Shown piece after piece: positions 27,351-36,035 of a DNA stretch of 46,827 nucleotides. Numbering within the stretch: position 1 is the first letter of the stretch; every line of letters begins with the position of its first letter. Both the position numbers and the translations under genes were made by a program. This DNA comes from Steroidobacteraceae bacterium (GTDB taxonomy: Bacteria; Pseudomonadota; Gammaproteobacteria; Steroidobacterales; Steroidobacteraceae): contig JANWKL010000052.1 of the NCBI GenBank assembly GCA_025451375.1, forward strand, positions 1 through 46,827. The letters are read 5' to 3'. The notes beneath the pieces were generated by a model that had not been told where the DNA came from, searched no databases, and saw only the letters and a program-made list of their open reading frames with translations.

Positions 27351-27381
27351 AAACGCCGCGCATCTGCGCGGCGTTTTTTTT
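27351..27381. terminator. Bidirectional rho-independent terminator
   Basis: GC-rich hairpin (AACGCCGCGC, loop ATCT, GCGCGGCGTT) followed by eight T on the plus strand, with a shorter T run on the minus strand. It lies between the convergent lipoprotein and fabH genes and can serve both. Confidence 0.95.
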
Positions 27382-27384
27382 GCC

Positions 27385-28341
27385 TCAATAACGTACCAGC
27401 GCCGAGCCCCAGGTAAAGCCGCCGCCAAAGGCTTCCAGCAGCAATAGCTCGCCGCGCTTGATACGCCCATCGCGCACCGCCACATCCAGCGCGAGCGGCA
27501 CCGAGGCCGCAGACGTATTGCCGTGCTCCTGCACGGTCACGATGACCTTCTCCATCGGCATATCAAGGCGGCGCGCCATCGCCTGGATGATGCGGATATT
27601 GGCCTGGTGCGGGACCAGCCAGTCGAGCGCCTCCTTGGTGAGCCCGTTGGCCGCCAGCGCCTCGTCCACGGCCTGGCCGAGCTTGGTCACGGCAATCTTG
27701 AACACCTCGTTGCCCGACATGGTGATCACCAGCTTGGGCTCGAACCCGCGCGAGACACCGCTGCCGCAGTACAGCAAGTCCTTGTAGACACCATCCGCGT
27801 GCAGATGGGTCGAGAGCACCCCCGGCGCCGCGCTCGGCTCGAGCACCACCGCTCCGGCGCCATCGGCAAACAGGACCGCGGTGCCGCGATCGCTCCAGTC
27901 AGTCATGCGCGAAAGCGTTTCGGCGCCGATGACCAACGCCCGCTTGGCTTCGCCGCACCGCACGTACTTGTCGGCGATCGACAGCGCGTACATGAACCCC
28001 GCGCAGGCCGTCTCGACACTGAAGGCCGGCACCCCGCGACATCCCAGGCGCTGCTGCAGGAGCACGCCGCAGTTGGGAAACACCAGGTCCGGGGTGGTGG
28101 TGCCGAAGGCTATGAAGTCGACCTCGGCGGGCGTGATGCCGGCGGCCTCGATCGCGCGGCGCGCGGCCTGTTCGGCCAGGTCCACCGTCGTCTGCCCATC
28201 GACGGCGATGTGCCGGCGCTCGATCCCGGTGCGGCTGCGGATCCACTCATCACTCGTGTCGACCATCTTCTCCAGGTCGGCGTTGGTGAGGATCTTCTCC
28301 GGCAGGTAGGAGCCCGTGCCGGCGATACGCGAATGAATCAA
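27385..28341 (-). CDS. fabH: FabH, beta-ketoacyl-ACP synthase III
   Basis: Starts fatty acid synthesis by condensing acetyl-CoA with malonyl-ACP. The protein is 318 residues with N-terminus IAGTGSYLPEKILTNADLEK. The catalytic triad is visible as Cys in VETACAGFMYAL, His in VPHQANIRII and Asn in EHGNTSAASVP. The ATG overlaps the plsX stop (ATGA). It is last in yceD-rpmF-plsX-fabH and runs into the bidirectional terminator, so fabD, fabG, acpP and fabF, which often follow, are not next to it here. Confidence 0.97.
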   Translation of the reverse strand: MIHSRIAGTGSYLPEKILTNADLEKMVDTSDEWIRSRTGIERRHIAVDGQTTVDLAEQAARRAIEAAGITPAEVDFIAFGTTTPDLVFPNCGVLLQQRLGCRGVPAFSVETACAGFMYALSIADKYVRCGEAKRALVIGAETLSRMTDWSDRGTAVLFADGAGAVVLEPSAAPGVLSTHLHADGVYKDLLYCGSGVSRGFEPKLVITMSGNEVFKIAVTKLGQAVDEALAANGLTKEALDWLVPHQANIRIIQAMARRLDMPMEKVIVTVQEHGNTSAASVPLALDVAVRDGRIKRGELLLLEAFGGGFTWGSALVRY

Positions 28342-29348
28342 CTGGCCGCCCCCTGCGCCTGCAGCGCCTGCGCAATGTGCTCTGTGAGTCCGCGCCGTGC
28401 CGCCAGGGCTGCGGTGCCGATGGCACGCGCGAAAGCGACACCGTCGGCGTGACCGTGACTTTTTACCACGATCCCGGCAAGACCTACCATGCAGGCGCCG
28501 TTGTAGCGGCGCGGATCAAGGCCAGCGGCTGCGCGCCGCAGCACCGGGCGCGCGATGAGGCCGGCCAGGCGATCAGTCCATGACGCCTGAAACTCCTGCC
28601 GCATGCGATCAGCAATCAGGCCCGCGACGCCCTCCATGGTCTTGAGCGCGACATTGCCGGTAAATCCGTCCGTCACCACGACATCGACGTCCCCGGAAAA
28701 GATGTCGTCACCTTCGACGAAGCCGACGTAGTTAAGCCCCGCCTGCAGGAGCAAGGCGTGCGCGGCCTGTACGACCTCGTGCCCTTTCATGTCCTCCTCG
28801 CCGATGTTGAGCAGGCCAATGCGCGGGCTGGCAAGGCCGTAGACATCGCGCGCGATGATGCTGCCCATGGCCGCGAACTGCCGCAGCTGCTGCGGCGTCG
28901 CCTTGGTGTTGGCGCCGAGATCGAGCATCTGGGTGTGACCGTGCGCTGCGGGGATAGCGGAAATGATCGCCGCGCGTTCGACGCCCGGCAGGGTCTTCAG
29001 CACGAAGTGCGCGATGGCGGTCAACGCGCCGGTGTTGCCGGCGCTGACCGCGGCGCTGGCGCTGCCGGCGTGCACCAGATCGACCGCGACCCGCATCGAC
29101 GAGTCCTTCTTGCGCCTGATGGCCTCGCGCGGCTTGTCCTGCATGGTCACCACCTGCGAGGCGGCGACCACCGTCGCGCGCTCGCGGCTGGCCGCAGGCG
29201 CGGCGGCGAGAGCGGCGTTGAGGAGCTCGGGGTCCCCCACGAGCAGCAAGCGTAGCTGCGGGTCGTCGGCCAGCGCCTGCAGGGCACCGGCAACGTACTC
29301 GCGCGGCTCGGAGTCGCCGCTCATCACATCAATCGCGATCGGCAGCAC
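28338..29348 (-). CDS. plsX: PlsX, phosphate acyltransferase
   Basis: Converts acyl-ACP to acyl-phosphate for phospholipid synthesis; peripheral membrane enzyme. The protein is 336 residues from a GTG start with the family N-terminus LPIAIDVMSGDSEPREYVAG. Further family features are SAGNTGALTAIAHFVLKTLP, LDLGANTKATPQQLRQFAAM and VTDGFTGNVALKTMEG. Overlaps fabH by four bases and lies 38 bases after rpmF. Confidence 0.97.
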   Translation of the reverse strand: MLPIAIDVMSGDSEPREYVAGALQALADDPQLRLLLVGDPELLNAALAAAPAASRERATVVAASQVVTMQDKPREAIRRKKDSSMRVAVDLVHAGSASAAVSAGNTGALTAIAHFVLKTLPGVERAAIISAIPAAHGHTQMLDLGANTKATPQQLRQFAAMGSIIARDVYGLASPRIGLLNIGEEDMKGHEVVQAAHALLLQAGLNYVGFVEGDDIFSGDVDVVVTDGFTGNVALKTMEGVAGLIADRMRQEFQASWTDRLAGLIARPVLRRAAAGLDPRRYNGACMVGLAGIVVKSHGHADGVAFARAIGTAALAARRGLTEHIAQALQAQGAAS

Positions 29349-29386
29349 GCAGGCCCTTTTTAGGTCCGGCGCAGGACTGGCGAAGC

Positions 29387-29581
29387 CTATTCCTTGTCTT
29401 CGCTGCCGGCGGGTTTCTCGATCACGCGCTTGCCACGGTAGAAACCGTCCGGCGTGATGCGATGGCGCAGGTGCGTCTCGCCCGACTGCGGGTCGGTGGA
29501 CAGCGCCGGCTTCGACAGCTTGTCATGCGAGCGGCGCATGCCGCGTGTCGATGGCGTCTTGCGGCTTTTTTGAACGGGCAT
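29387..29581 (-). CDS. rpmF: 50S ribosomal protein L32
   Basis: 64-residue L32 with the conserved start [20 protein letters not shown] and the [17 protein letters not shown] core. It sits between yceD and plsX, the conserved bacterial arrangement that ties ribosome and lipid synthesis. The C-terminus is slightly extended and acidic (GSEDKE). Confidence 0.97.
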   Translation of the reverse strand: MPVQKSRKTPSTRGMRRSHDKLSKPALSTDPQSGETHLRHRITPDGFYRGKRVIEKPAGSEDKE

Positions 29582-29612
29582 CGTCAGCTCCTCAAATCGA
29601 AACTAAATCACT

Positions 29613-30125
29613 CTAACGTTTCAACAGCTCACCCAGCCGCGCGAACGGCGTGTGCGTCTCGCCTTCCGGCTCACCCGCGGCGCCCGGTGGCGCCGGCTCC
29701 GGCAGGCACTCATCACCCTCGCCGTGCAACGGCACGCTGGGCAGCGACAACAACAGTTCCTCCGTGACGAGCTCGTCGATTCCGATCCGGCCACCCGGGG
29801 CGAGCATCGGCTCGAGCTCCGCGGGCACCCCGCCAGCTTGCGCTTCCGAGCCCACGAGTCCCACGCGCACCTGCGTGTCGATAGCGAACTCAAGCGGCCG
29901 CATGCACCGCTGACATTCGAGTATCGCCGTGCCCGTCATCGTCATCTGCGCCACGGCGACACCGCGCTCGCGCGCAAAATGTACGCGCCCACTCACCAGG
30001 CCACCCAGGCCCGGGCGTACCGAGCGGAGACCGGCCAGCTCGGCGAGTGGAACAGCAAAATCGATATCGGCTTCGCCGTCGGCCAGGCGATCGATTTCGA
30101 GCGGCCTCGACCAGGGCGACGGCAT
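29613..30125 (-). CDS. yceD: YceD family (DUF177) protein
   Basis: 170-residue DUF177 protein; YceD homologues are linked to 23S rRNA or large-subunit accumulation, but the mechanism is unclear. The CxxC motif (LECQRCMRPLEF) and the acidic C-terminal half (IDELVTEELLLSLPSVPLHG) match the family. A longer frame opens at 30305, but its first 60 residues translate the promoter and the maf start region, so MPSPWSRPLEIDRLADGEAD is chosen. A sigma-70-like promoter lies immediately upstream and would leave almost no leader. Confidence 0.9.
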   Translation of the reverse strand: MPSPWSRPLEIDRLADGEADIDFAVPLAELAGLRSVRPGLGGLVSGRVHFARERGVAVAQMTMTGTAILECQRCMRPLEFAIDTQVRVGLVGSEAQAGGVPAELEPMLAPGGRIGIDELVTEELLLSLPSVPLHGEGDECLPEPAPPGAAGEPEGETHTPFARLGELLKR

Positions 30126-30134
30126 GGGGCGCGT

Positions 30135-30163
30135 ATGATAGGTACCGACCCGGTCCAAGTCAA
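30135..30163 (-). promoter_or_regulatory. Promoter of yceD-rpmF-plsX-fabH
   Basis: Minus strand TTGACT (30158-30163), 17-bp spacer, TATCAT (30135-30140). Each hexamer differs from consensus by one base. The expected start point is about three bases before the yceD ATG at 30125, implying a nearly leaderless transcript. Confidence 0.75.
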
Positions 30164-30197
30164 AGTCGGTTTTTCGGCTAAGCCATTGTTTTCCCGC

Positions 30198-30779
30198 GTG
30201 CAACCGCCCCTTATTCTCGCCTCGACTTCCGTGTACCGCCGCGAGCTTCTCTCGCGGCTGCGTTTGCCCTTTGAGGCTTTGCCCCCGAAGGTTGCGGAAA
30301 CTCATCTAAGCGGGGAGCCGCAGGTGGACCGTGCCTTACGGCTTGCGCATGAGAAGGCGCGGGCCATCGCGCAACAGCGCCCCGATGCCCTGGTCATTGG
30401 CGCCGATCAGGTGGCAGCCGCCGGGGATCAGTCGTTGGACAAACCGGGCGATGCGGAGCGTTGCCGTGCGCAGCTGCGGCTCCTGAGCGGCGGCACCGCA
30501 CGCTTTCACACCGCGTGCGTCGTGCTGGGCGTGCACGCCGGCGTACGCCTCGCCCATGTGGACACGACGACGGTGTTCGTCCGCGCGCTTAACGATGCCG
30601 AGATCGAACGCTACGTTGTGAGCGAGCGCCCTTTTGACTGTGCCGGCGGCTTCAAGGTCGAAGGCTCGGGGATAGCGCTTTTCGAGCGCATCGAAAGTCA
30701 GGACCCGACCGCGCTGATCGGCCTGCCGCTCATCTGGCTCGCGGGCGCGCTGCGCGCCGCGGGCCTGCCGGTGCCTTAG
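30198..30779 (+). CDS. maf: Maf family nucleotide pyrophosphatase (YceF type)
   Basis: House-cleaning pyrophosphatase acting on modified or non-canonical nucleotides. From GTG 30198 the protein is 193 residues, close to E. coli YceF. Family motifs are LILASTSVYRRELLSRL, KVAETHLSGEP, VIGADQVAA, and GGFKVEGSGIALFERIESQD with the catalytic acidic and basic residues. TTG 30186 and ATG 30135 are alternative in-frame starts; the latter would overlap the yceD promoter -10. No ribosome-binding site is visible for any. The last 50 bases overlap the rluC 3' end on the other strand. Confidence 0.92.
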   Translation: MQPPLILASTSVYRRELLSRLRLPFEALPPKVAETHLSGEPQVDRALRLAHEKARAIAQQRPDALVIGADQVAAAGDQSLDKPGDAERCRAQLRLLSGGTARFHTACVVLGVHAGVRLAHVDTTTVFVRALNDAEIERYVVSERPFDCAGGFKVEGSGIALFERIESQDPTALIGLPLIWLAGALRAAGLPVP

Positions 30780-31818
30780 CGCCGCGTGCCGGGGCGCGCG
30801 GCGCCCGTGTGCCTGAGCGGCGCTTGTTGGCTTCCAGCCCGTCAAGCACCGCGGCCAGATCTGGCGGCAAGGGCGTGTTGACGCTGAACTCCCCGCCTTG
30901 CGGCCAGGTGAAGCTAACACTATGCGCGTGCAGGAACATGCGCTTCAGCCCCAGCGTGCGCAGCGTCTCGTTGAAAGCTGCGTCCCCGTACTTCTCATCG
31001 CCGGCCACCGGGTGGCCGGCATGCTGTGCGTGTACGCGGATCTGATGCGTGCGACCGGTCTCGAGCAGAACCTCGACGAGCGTCGCCTTGTTGCCGAAGA
31101 ACTGCACGGGACGGAAGGCGCTCACGGAAGCCTTGCCGCCAGGCGCGACGCGCACGGTGCGCTCACCGCCAACGCGCGTATCGGTGCGCAGCGGCGCGTC
31201 GATTCGCTTGGACCCCAGATCCCACGGCCCCCGAAGCAGCGCGAGGTAGCGCTTCTCAAAGCCGTCATCCTCGCGCAGCAACGCATGCAGGCTGCGCAGC
31301 GCGCTGCCGCGGCGTGCGATGAGGAGGCAGCCGCTCGTGTCACGATCGAGCCGGTGTACGAGTTCGAAGTACTCATCGGGCCGCAGCGCCCGCAAGGCCT
31401 CGATCACGCCGAAATTGATGCCGCTGCCGCCGTGCACGGCGATGCCGGCGGGTTTGTCGATGACGAGGAGCTTGTCATCCTCGTAAATGATGGCCTTGCC
31501 GATTCTCTCGGTGAGACCTGCGGCCGGGCGGGCGACTTGCGCGGGCGGGTTGATCGTGACCGGTGGAATGCGGACCTTGTCGTTCAATGCAAGGCGCGTC
31601 TCGGGTCCCGCGCGTTTGCCATTCACACGCACCTCACCCTTGCGAATCACCCGGTAAACACGGCTGCGCGGCACGCCCCCCAGGCGCTTGTGAATGTAGT
31701 TATCCAGGCGCTGGCCGGCCTCGTCCTCGCTCACCTCAAAGTGCTGCACTCCGGTGCGAATCGCGGCGTTTTCGGGAGGGTCAAAAAGGGCTGGTGAATC
31801 GATTTTCACGTAAGGCAT
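30730..31818 (-). CDS. rluC: RluC-type 23S rRNA pseudouridine synthase
   Basis: Pseudouridine synthase, 362 residues. An N-terminal S4 RNA-binding domain (GQRLDNYIHKRLGGVPRSRV ... RKGEVRVNGKRAGP) precedes the catalytic domain with the active-site Asp in VHRLDRDTSGCLLIA and the GRTHQIRVHAQHAGHPVAGD motif. RluC in E. coli modifies 23S positions 955, 2504 and 2580; specificity here is inferred from similarity and from its position divergent to rne, as in E. coli. The C-terminal 35 residues are a low-complexity Arg/Ala/Pro tail overlapping maf. Confidence 0.93.
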   Translation of the reverse strand: MPYVKIDSPALFDPPENAAIRTGVQHFEVSEDEAGQRLDNYIHKRLGGVPRSRVYRVIRKGEVRVNGKRAGPETRLALNDKVRIPPVTINPPAQVARPAAGLTERIGKAIIYEDDKLLVIDKPAGIAVHGGSGINFGVIEALRALRPDEYFELVHRLDRDTSGCLLIARRGSALRSLHALLREDDGFEKRYLALLRGPWDLGSKRIDAPLRTDTRVGGERTVRVAPGGKASVSAFRPVQFFGNKATLVEVLLETGRTHQIRVHAQHAGHPVAGDEKYGDAAFNETLRTLGLKRMFLHAHSVSFTWPQGGEFSVNTPLPPDLAAVLDGLEANKRRSGTRAPRAPARGAKAPAGPRRAARPRAR

Positions 31819-32185
31819 TGTTTCTACAACGGTCTATCGAGTATACTCCGTCGTCGTCCGTGAATCGGACGCATCCACTGGTCGGTGCGCCTTGAGCCGC
31901 CGCCTGTTTAGTTGGACCTCCTTTTTAAAGAGGCCATCGCATTGGGCCGACAAGATCGCGCCACCTGCGTCGAAAGTTCGCACAGCGAGACTTCCGCAGT
32001 CGGTGCCGTCGGTTGAGTTCACCGAAGGTTTCCTATCCTCACCGCCGCACCTGTGGCGGTCAGCAACGTGAATAACGAGACTCGCTCTCCTTCGTCAGGT
32101 TCCAGGAATCTTCGCTGCCGCGGACGTACGGTCCTGCGGTCTCCCGCCGTATGCTTGCCGGCCCCTCACCGCACGGTAGGGGCAC
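31819..32185 (+). promoter_or_regulatory. rne promoter and long 5' leader
   Basis: A 367-bp gap between divergent rluC and rne. A candidate promoter is TTGTTT (31818-31823) with TATACT (31842-31847), 18 bp apart, giving a leader of about 330 nt. E. coli rne has a 361-nt leader that mediates autoregulation by RNase E. Local hairpins include CCTC(C)TTT/AAAGAGG near 31917-31933 and ACCGCC/GGCGGT near 32041-32058. I see no small gene here. Confidence 0.6.
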
Positions 32186-34762
32186 ATGAAGAGAATGTTA
32201 GTGAATGCAACTCAGGAAGAAGAGTTGCGCGTCGCTCTGGTTGATGGACAAAAACTATTTGACCTGAGCATCGATTTACCTTCCCGCGAACAGAAAAAAG
32301 CCAACGTCTATAAGGCTCGGATCTCGCGCGTCGAGCCCTCGCTCGAAGCCTGTTTTGTCGACTACGGCGCCCAGCGCCACGGCTTTCTGCCACTGAAAGA
32401 GGTCTCCAAGGAGTTCTTCCGTCAGCAGCCGCAGGGCGGCCGCATGAACATCCGCGAGCTGCTCGCGGAAGGCCAGGAAATCATCGTCCAGGTCGAGAAG
32501 GAGGAGCGCGGCACCAAGGGCGCGGCGCTCACCACCTTCATCAGCCTCGCCGGGCGCTTCCTGGTTCTCATGCCCAACAATCCGCGCGCCGGCGGCGTCT
32601 CGCGCCGCATCGAGGGCGAGGACCGCGACCAGATGCGCGAGGTCATGAACCAGCTGCAGATCCCCGACGGCATGGGCGCCATCGTGCGCACCGCCGGTGT
32701 CGGCCGCACGGTCGAAGAGCTGCAGTGGGATCTCGACAACCTCAAAGTCCAATGGGACCAGATCGACGCGGCCTCCAAGGACCGCGCAGCTCCGTTCCTG
32801 GTGTTTCGCGAGAGCGACGCGGTCACGCGCTCCATGCGCGACTACCTCTCCGATGATGTCGGGGAAGTGCTGGTCGACAGCCCGGCCGCCTTCCAGAAGG
32901 CCCAGGAGTACATGCAGCGCTTCATGCCGGCCGATGCGCAGCGCCGCCTGAAGCTCTACACCGACGATATTGCGCTGTTCACGCGCTTTCAGATCGAAAG
33001 CCAGATCGAATCGGCCTACGCGCACAAAGTGTCGCTGCCTTCCGGTGGCAGCATCGTCATCGACTACACCGAGGCGCTGGTGTCGATCGACATCAACTCG
33101 GCGCGCGCCACCCGCGGCAGCGATATCGAGACCACCGCGACCAACACCAATCTCGAGGCTGCCGACGAGATCGCAAGGCAACTGCGCATCCGTGACATCG
33201 GTGGACTCATTGTCATCGACTTCATCGACATGGAGTCGGCGAAGAACCAGCGCGAAGTCGAGGATCGGCTCCGCGACGCCATGAAAATGGACCGCGCCCG
33301 CATCCAGATCGGTCGTCTGTCGCGCTTTGGCCTGCTCGAGATGTCGCGCCAGCGACTGCGCCCCTCGCTCGGGGAAACCAGCCACATGGTCTGCCCGCGG
33401 TGCGTCGGCATAGGCAGCATCAGAAGCGTGGAATCCATGACGCTCGCGGTGCTGCGCCTGATCGGAGAGGAACTGCGCAAGGACCGCACCGCGCGCGTGA
33501 TCGCCCAGGTGCCGGTGGCCGTAGCGACCTACCTCATCAACGAAAAGCGCGAATGGCTGCGTACGCTCGAGGACAAGAGCGAGGCGGAGCTCATTATCGT
33601 TCCGAACGAGCACATGCAGACTCCGGAGTACTCGATCACGCGCGTGCGCGCGGACGAGATGGACCTGCCCGAGCACCGCCAGGCCACCTATCTCATGCCG
33701 GCCGCGGCCGAGGTCGTTCAGCCCGGCTCCGCCCAGGACAACAAGCCGCACGTGGAACCCGCAGCGGTAGCGACGCTGCTGCCGGCAACCTCTGCGCCGG
33801 CAGCGCGCGCACCGGCCCCGGCACGCGCACCGCTCGCAGACACGCCTGCGCAGGCGGCACCGCCGAGTGGGTTCTGGGGCCGCTTCAAGCGCCTGCTGGC
33901 GGGCGAGCCCGCACCTGCGGCAGCCCCGGTTGCACGGCCCGCCGCGGCCGCAGCTCCCGCGCGCTCCGAGCACAGCCGTGACGGCGCTCGGCGCGACGGC
34001 CGCCGCGAGCCCTCGCGCAATTCACGTTATGCAGATGGCGCGCGACGCGATCGCGGCGACGGCCGTCGTGACGGCCGGGACCGGGATCGCAATCGCGACA
34101 ACCGCGATCGGGGTCGGGACGGTAGCCGGGACGGCAGTCGCGACCCGAGCAGGGGCAATCGCGATCGCGGTGCAGAGCGCAGTGCTGAACGTGGCGCGGA
34201 TCGCAACTCCGGCGCGGGTCGCAGCTCCGAACGCGCCCCTTCCAATCGTGAGATCCAGCCAGGAAATGAGGCGGTCCAGCGTACGGAAGCACTCGAGGGC
34301 ACTCCGGTACCGAGCCAGCCCGGAGTCGCAGGCGAGACGCAAGGAGAGCTTCCCGCGCGTGGCGAGCGTCGTGGCCGGCGTCGCGGCCGACGTGGTGGCC
34401 GCGGCGGACGCGGTGGTGCACGCGAGGCTAGTGGAGCAAGTACGGCAGGCAGCGCTTCTTCTTCCGAGCAGGGGCACTTCAGCGGCGAAGGCTTCGCTGC
34501 ATCCGCTCCGGACTCGGCGACCGCAGCGCCGGCAAACAACGGCAACGGTTTCCACGACTCCCCGCCCGCAGAACGCGAGCGGCCGGTGAGCGAGGCACCG
34601 GTTGAGCGTGAGCACTCACCCGAAGCCCGCGAGCCGGTGGTACGGGCGGAACCCGTTCCGCTTGCGCATTTTGAGCCGCCGCCGGCCGCGCAACCCGGCA
34701 GGCCGCATGTCGTGTGGTCTTCCGCACCTGAGAAGGACGGAAATCGCGGGACGGAGGAATAG
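32186..34762 (+). CDS. rne: Ribonuclease E
   Basis: Essential endoribonuclease and degradosome scaffold; 858 residues. The N-terminus [20 protein letters not shown] is nearly E. coli-like. The S1 domain lies around [20 protein letters not shown]. DNase I-like catalytic aspartates occur in [15 protein letters not shown] and [15 protein letters not shown], and the zinc-link is CPRCVGIGS. After about residue 510 the protein becomes disordered: Ala/Pro-rich, then an Arg/Asp/Gly-rich stretch (repeats of RD, DGR and RDG), an [10 protein letters not shown] segment and an acidic Pro-rich tail. The Shine-Dalgarno TAGGGG is close to the ATG. Converges on the phosphatase gene with only 12 bases between. 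Confidence 0.97.
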   Translation: MKRMLVNATQEEELRVALVDGQKLFDLSIDLPSREQKKANVYKARISRVEPSLEACFVDYGAQRHGFLPLKEVSKEFFRQQPQGGRMNIRELLAEGQEIIVQVEKEERGTKGAALTTFISLAGRFLVLMPNNPRAGGVSRRIEGEDRDQMREVMNQLQIPDGMGAIVRTAGVGRTVEELQWDLDNLKVQWDQIDAASKDRAAPFLVFRESDAVTRSMRDYLSDDVGEVLVDSPAAFQKAQEYMQRFMPADAQRRLKLYTDDIALFTRFQIESQIESAYAHKVSLPSGGSIVIDYTEALVSIDINSARATRGSDIETTATNTNLEAADEIARQLRIRDIGGLIVIDFIDMESAKNQREVEDRLRDAMKMDRARIQIGRLSRFGLLEMSRQRLRPSLGETSHMVCPRCVGIGSIRSVESMTLAVLRLIGEELRKDRTARVIAQVPVAVATYLINEKREWLRTLEDKSEAELIIVPNEHMQTPEYSITRVRADEMDLPEHRQATYLMPAAAEVVQPGSAQDNKPHVEPAAVATLLPATSAPAARAPAPARAPLADTPAQAAPPSGFWGRFKRLLAGEPAPAAAPVARPAAAAAPARSEHSRDGARRDGRREPSRNSRYADGARRDRGDGRRDGRDRDRNRDNRDRGRDGSRDGSRDPSRGNRDRGAERSAERGADRNSGAGRSSERAPSNREIQPGNEAVQRTEALEGTPVPSQPGVAGETQGELPARGERRGRRRGRRGGRGGRGGAREASGASTAGSASSSEQGHFSGEGFAASAPDSATAAPANNGNGFHDSPPAERERPVSEAPVEREHSPEAREPVVRAEPVPLAHFEPPPAAQPGRPHVVWSSAPEKDGNRGTEE

Positions 34763-34774
34763 CTACGCGATGTG

Positions 34775-35245
34775 CTAGCGGACGCTGGCGCGCAGATGCG
34801 CCAGCAGTCCGCGCGTCGCGGCTTCAACGAGGTCCAACACCTCCTCGAAGCCGTTCGGACCGCCGTAGTACGGGTCCGGAACGTCGCGCGTACCGGACTC
34901 GGGCGCGAACTCCAGCAGCAGCCGTAGCCGCTCGTGCAGGTGTGCCGGTGCCCGACGCCGCAGAACCCGCAGATTTTCCGCGTCCATTCCGAGCACCATA
35001 TCGAAGCGCTCGAAATCCGCAGGCTCAATCACCCGCGCCCGTAGCGCCGTAAGGTCGTAGCCGCGGCGCGCAGCCGCCCGCTGGGTACGCGGATCGGGTG
35101 GTTCACCTGCGTGGTATGCCGCGGTACCAGCCGAGTCCACCTCGAGCGGCAATTCAGGGGCTTCGCGGGCCGCGAGCGCGCGCAACACACCTTCCGCAGT
35201 GGGCGAGCGGCAGATATTCCCAAGGCAGACGAACAGGATCCTCAC
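34775..35245 (-). CDS. Low-molecular-weight protein tyrosine phosphatase
   Basis: 156-residue LMW-PTP. The P-loop is VCLGNICRSPTAEG (C-x5-R-S) and the catalytic Asp is in DVPDPYYGG. Substrate unknown; bacterial members often control capsule tyrosine kinases or other phosphoproteins, but no polysaccharide genes are nearby. GTG start. A GC hairpin (34784-34805, GCTGGCGC/GCGCCAGC) lies in its 3' coding end and could help stop rne transcripts. Confidence 0.93.
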   Translation of the reverse strand: MRILFVCLGNICRSPTAEGVLRALAAREAPELPLEVDSAGTAAYHAGEPPDPRTQRAAARRGYDLTALRARVIEPADFERFDMVLGMDAENLRVLRRRAPAHLHERLRLLLEFAPESGTRDVPDPYYGGPNGFEEVLDLVEAATRGLLAHLRASVR

Positions 35246-35286
35246 GTTGGAACGTACGTAACCGGCCCTTCAGTGCGATCGGCCCT

Positions 35287-36015
35287 CTACCTCGCGCTAT
35301 AACCGCGTCCCTGCAGACACGCACTCATCGCGCGGTGGTAATCGGCTCGCTGCGAATCGAACTGCTCCGGCGGCACCCCACCCGAGGGTTGTGTGGGGTC
35401 GAACCCGGCCTGCGACGAGGCCCACTTATGGCACTCGTATTTGTCGGTCGCCTGCTGCTGTTCCGACTGGCCATTCTGGGGATAGATGTACAACTGGTCG
35501 CCCTGCGGCGGCGGCGGTTGCGGTGCTTCGGTCGTGGCACCCTGGTCATTCGGCGGGGCGACGACCTCGTAGCCGTTTTGTGTCTGGTCCCAGGTGTAGT
35601 ACGTCTCGTTCGCGTAGTAGTACGGGAACCCGCCTATCCACAGCGTGGTGTAGTACGCCGGCAGAAACGGCACGAAGCAACCGATCGGCGCGCCGATGAC
35701 CACGTAGCCGGGGCCGCGCGGCGCGTACCAGACGCCACCTGAATAAAAGTACCGGCCGTTGGGGCGATTGAAGGCAATCGACGATCCGGGAAGGCCCCGC
35801 ACCATCCGGCCGCGATCCGGGTAGTACTGGTTGTGGCTGTAGCGCCCATCCATGTGCTGGGAGAGCCCGCCGCGCTCGAAGTGCCCACCGCGCTCACCAA
35901 ACCCACCTTGCGGGCCACCATGATCATGGTGATCGTCCGCCTGCGCGGCCGCGCCTGCGAGCGTTATCGCGAGCAGCAGCGCTCCGCAACCCTTCACCCA
36001 CATACGCTTGTTCAT
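35287..36015 (-). CDS. Secreted protein with DUF6515-like region and YEC/GRGY module
   Basis: 242-residue exported protein. The signal peptide is MNKRMWVKGCGALLLAITLA with likely cleavage after AQA. A His/Gly-rich stretch (DDHHDHGGPQGGFGERGGHF) follows. The middle is aromatic-rich (YFYSGGVWYAPRGPGYVVIG, YYTTLWIGGFPYYYANETYY), resembling DUF6515-type envelope proteins. The C-terminus has a compact module, YPQNGQ ... YECHKWASSQAGFDP ... YHRAMSACLQGRGYSAR, shared with the next gene. AGGTGAGG before ATG 36015 decides the start over 36039. It lies 20 bases downstream of the glycine-zipper lipoprotein gene, so probably co-transcribed. Function unknown. Confidence 0.8.
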   Translation of the reverse strand: MNKRMWVKGCGALLLAITLAGAAAQADDHHDHGGPQGGFGERGGHFERGGLSQHMDGRYSHNQYYPDRGRMVRGLPGSSIAFNRPNGRYFYSGGVWYAPRGPGYVVIGAPIGCFVPFLPAYYTTLWIGGFPYYYANETYYTWDQTQNGYEVVAPPNDQGATTEAPQPPPPQGDQLYIYPQNGQSEQQQATDKYECHKWASSQAGFDPTQPSGGVPPEQFDSQRADYHRAMSACLQGRGYSAR

Positions 36016-36035
36016 GGTCCTCACCTGTCTGCTGT

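Noticed and set aside
32276-33973. Minus-strand open frame of 565 codons inside rne
   Set aside because: Antisense shadow of the conserved RNase E catalytic region.
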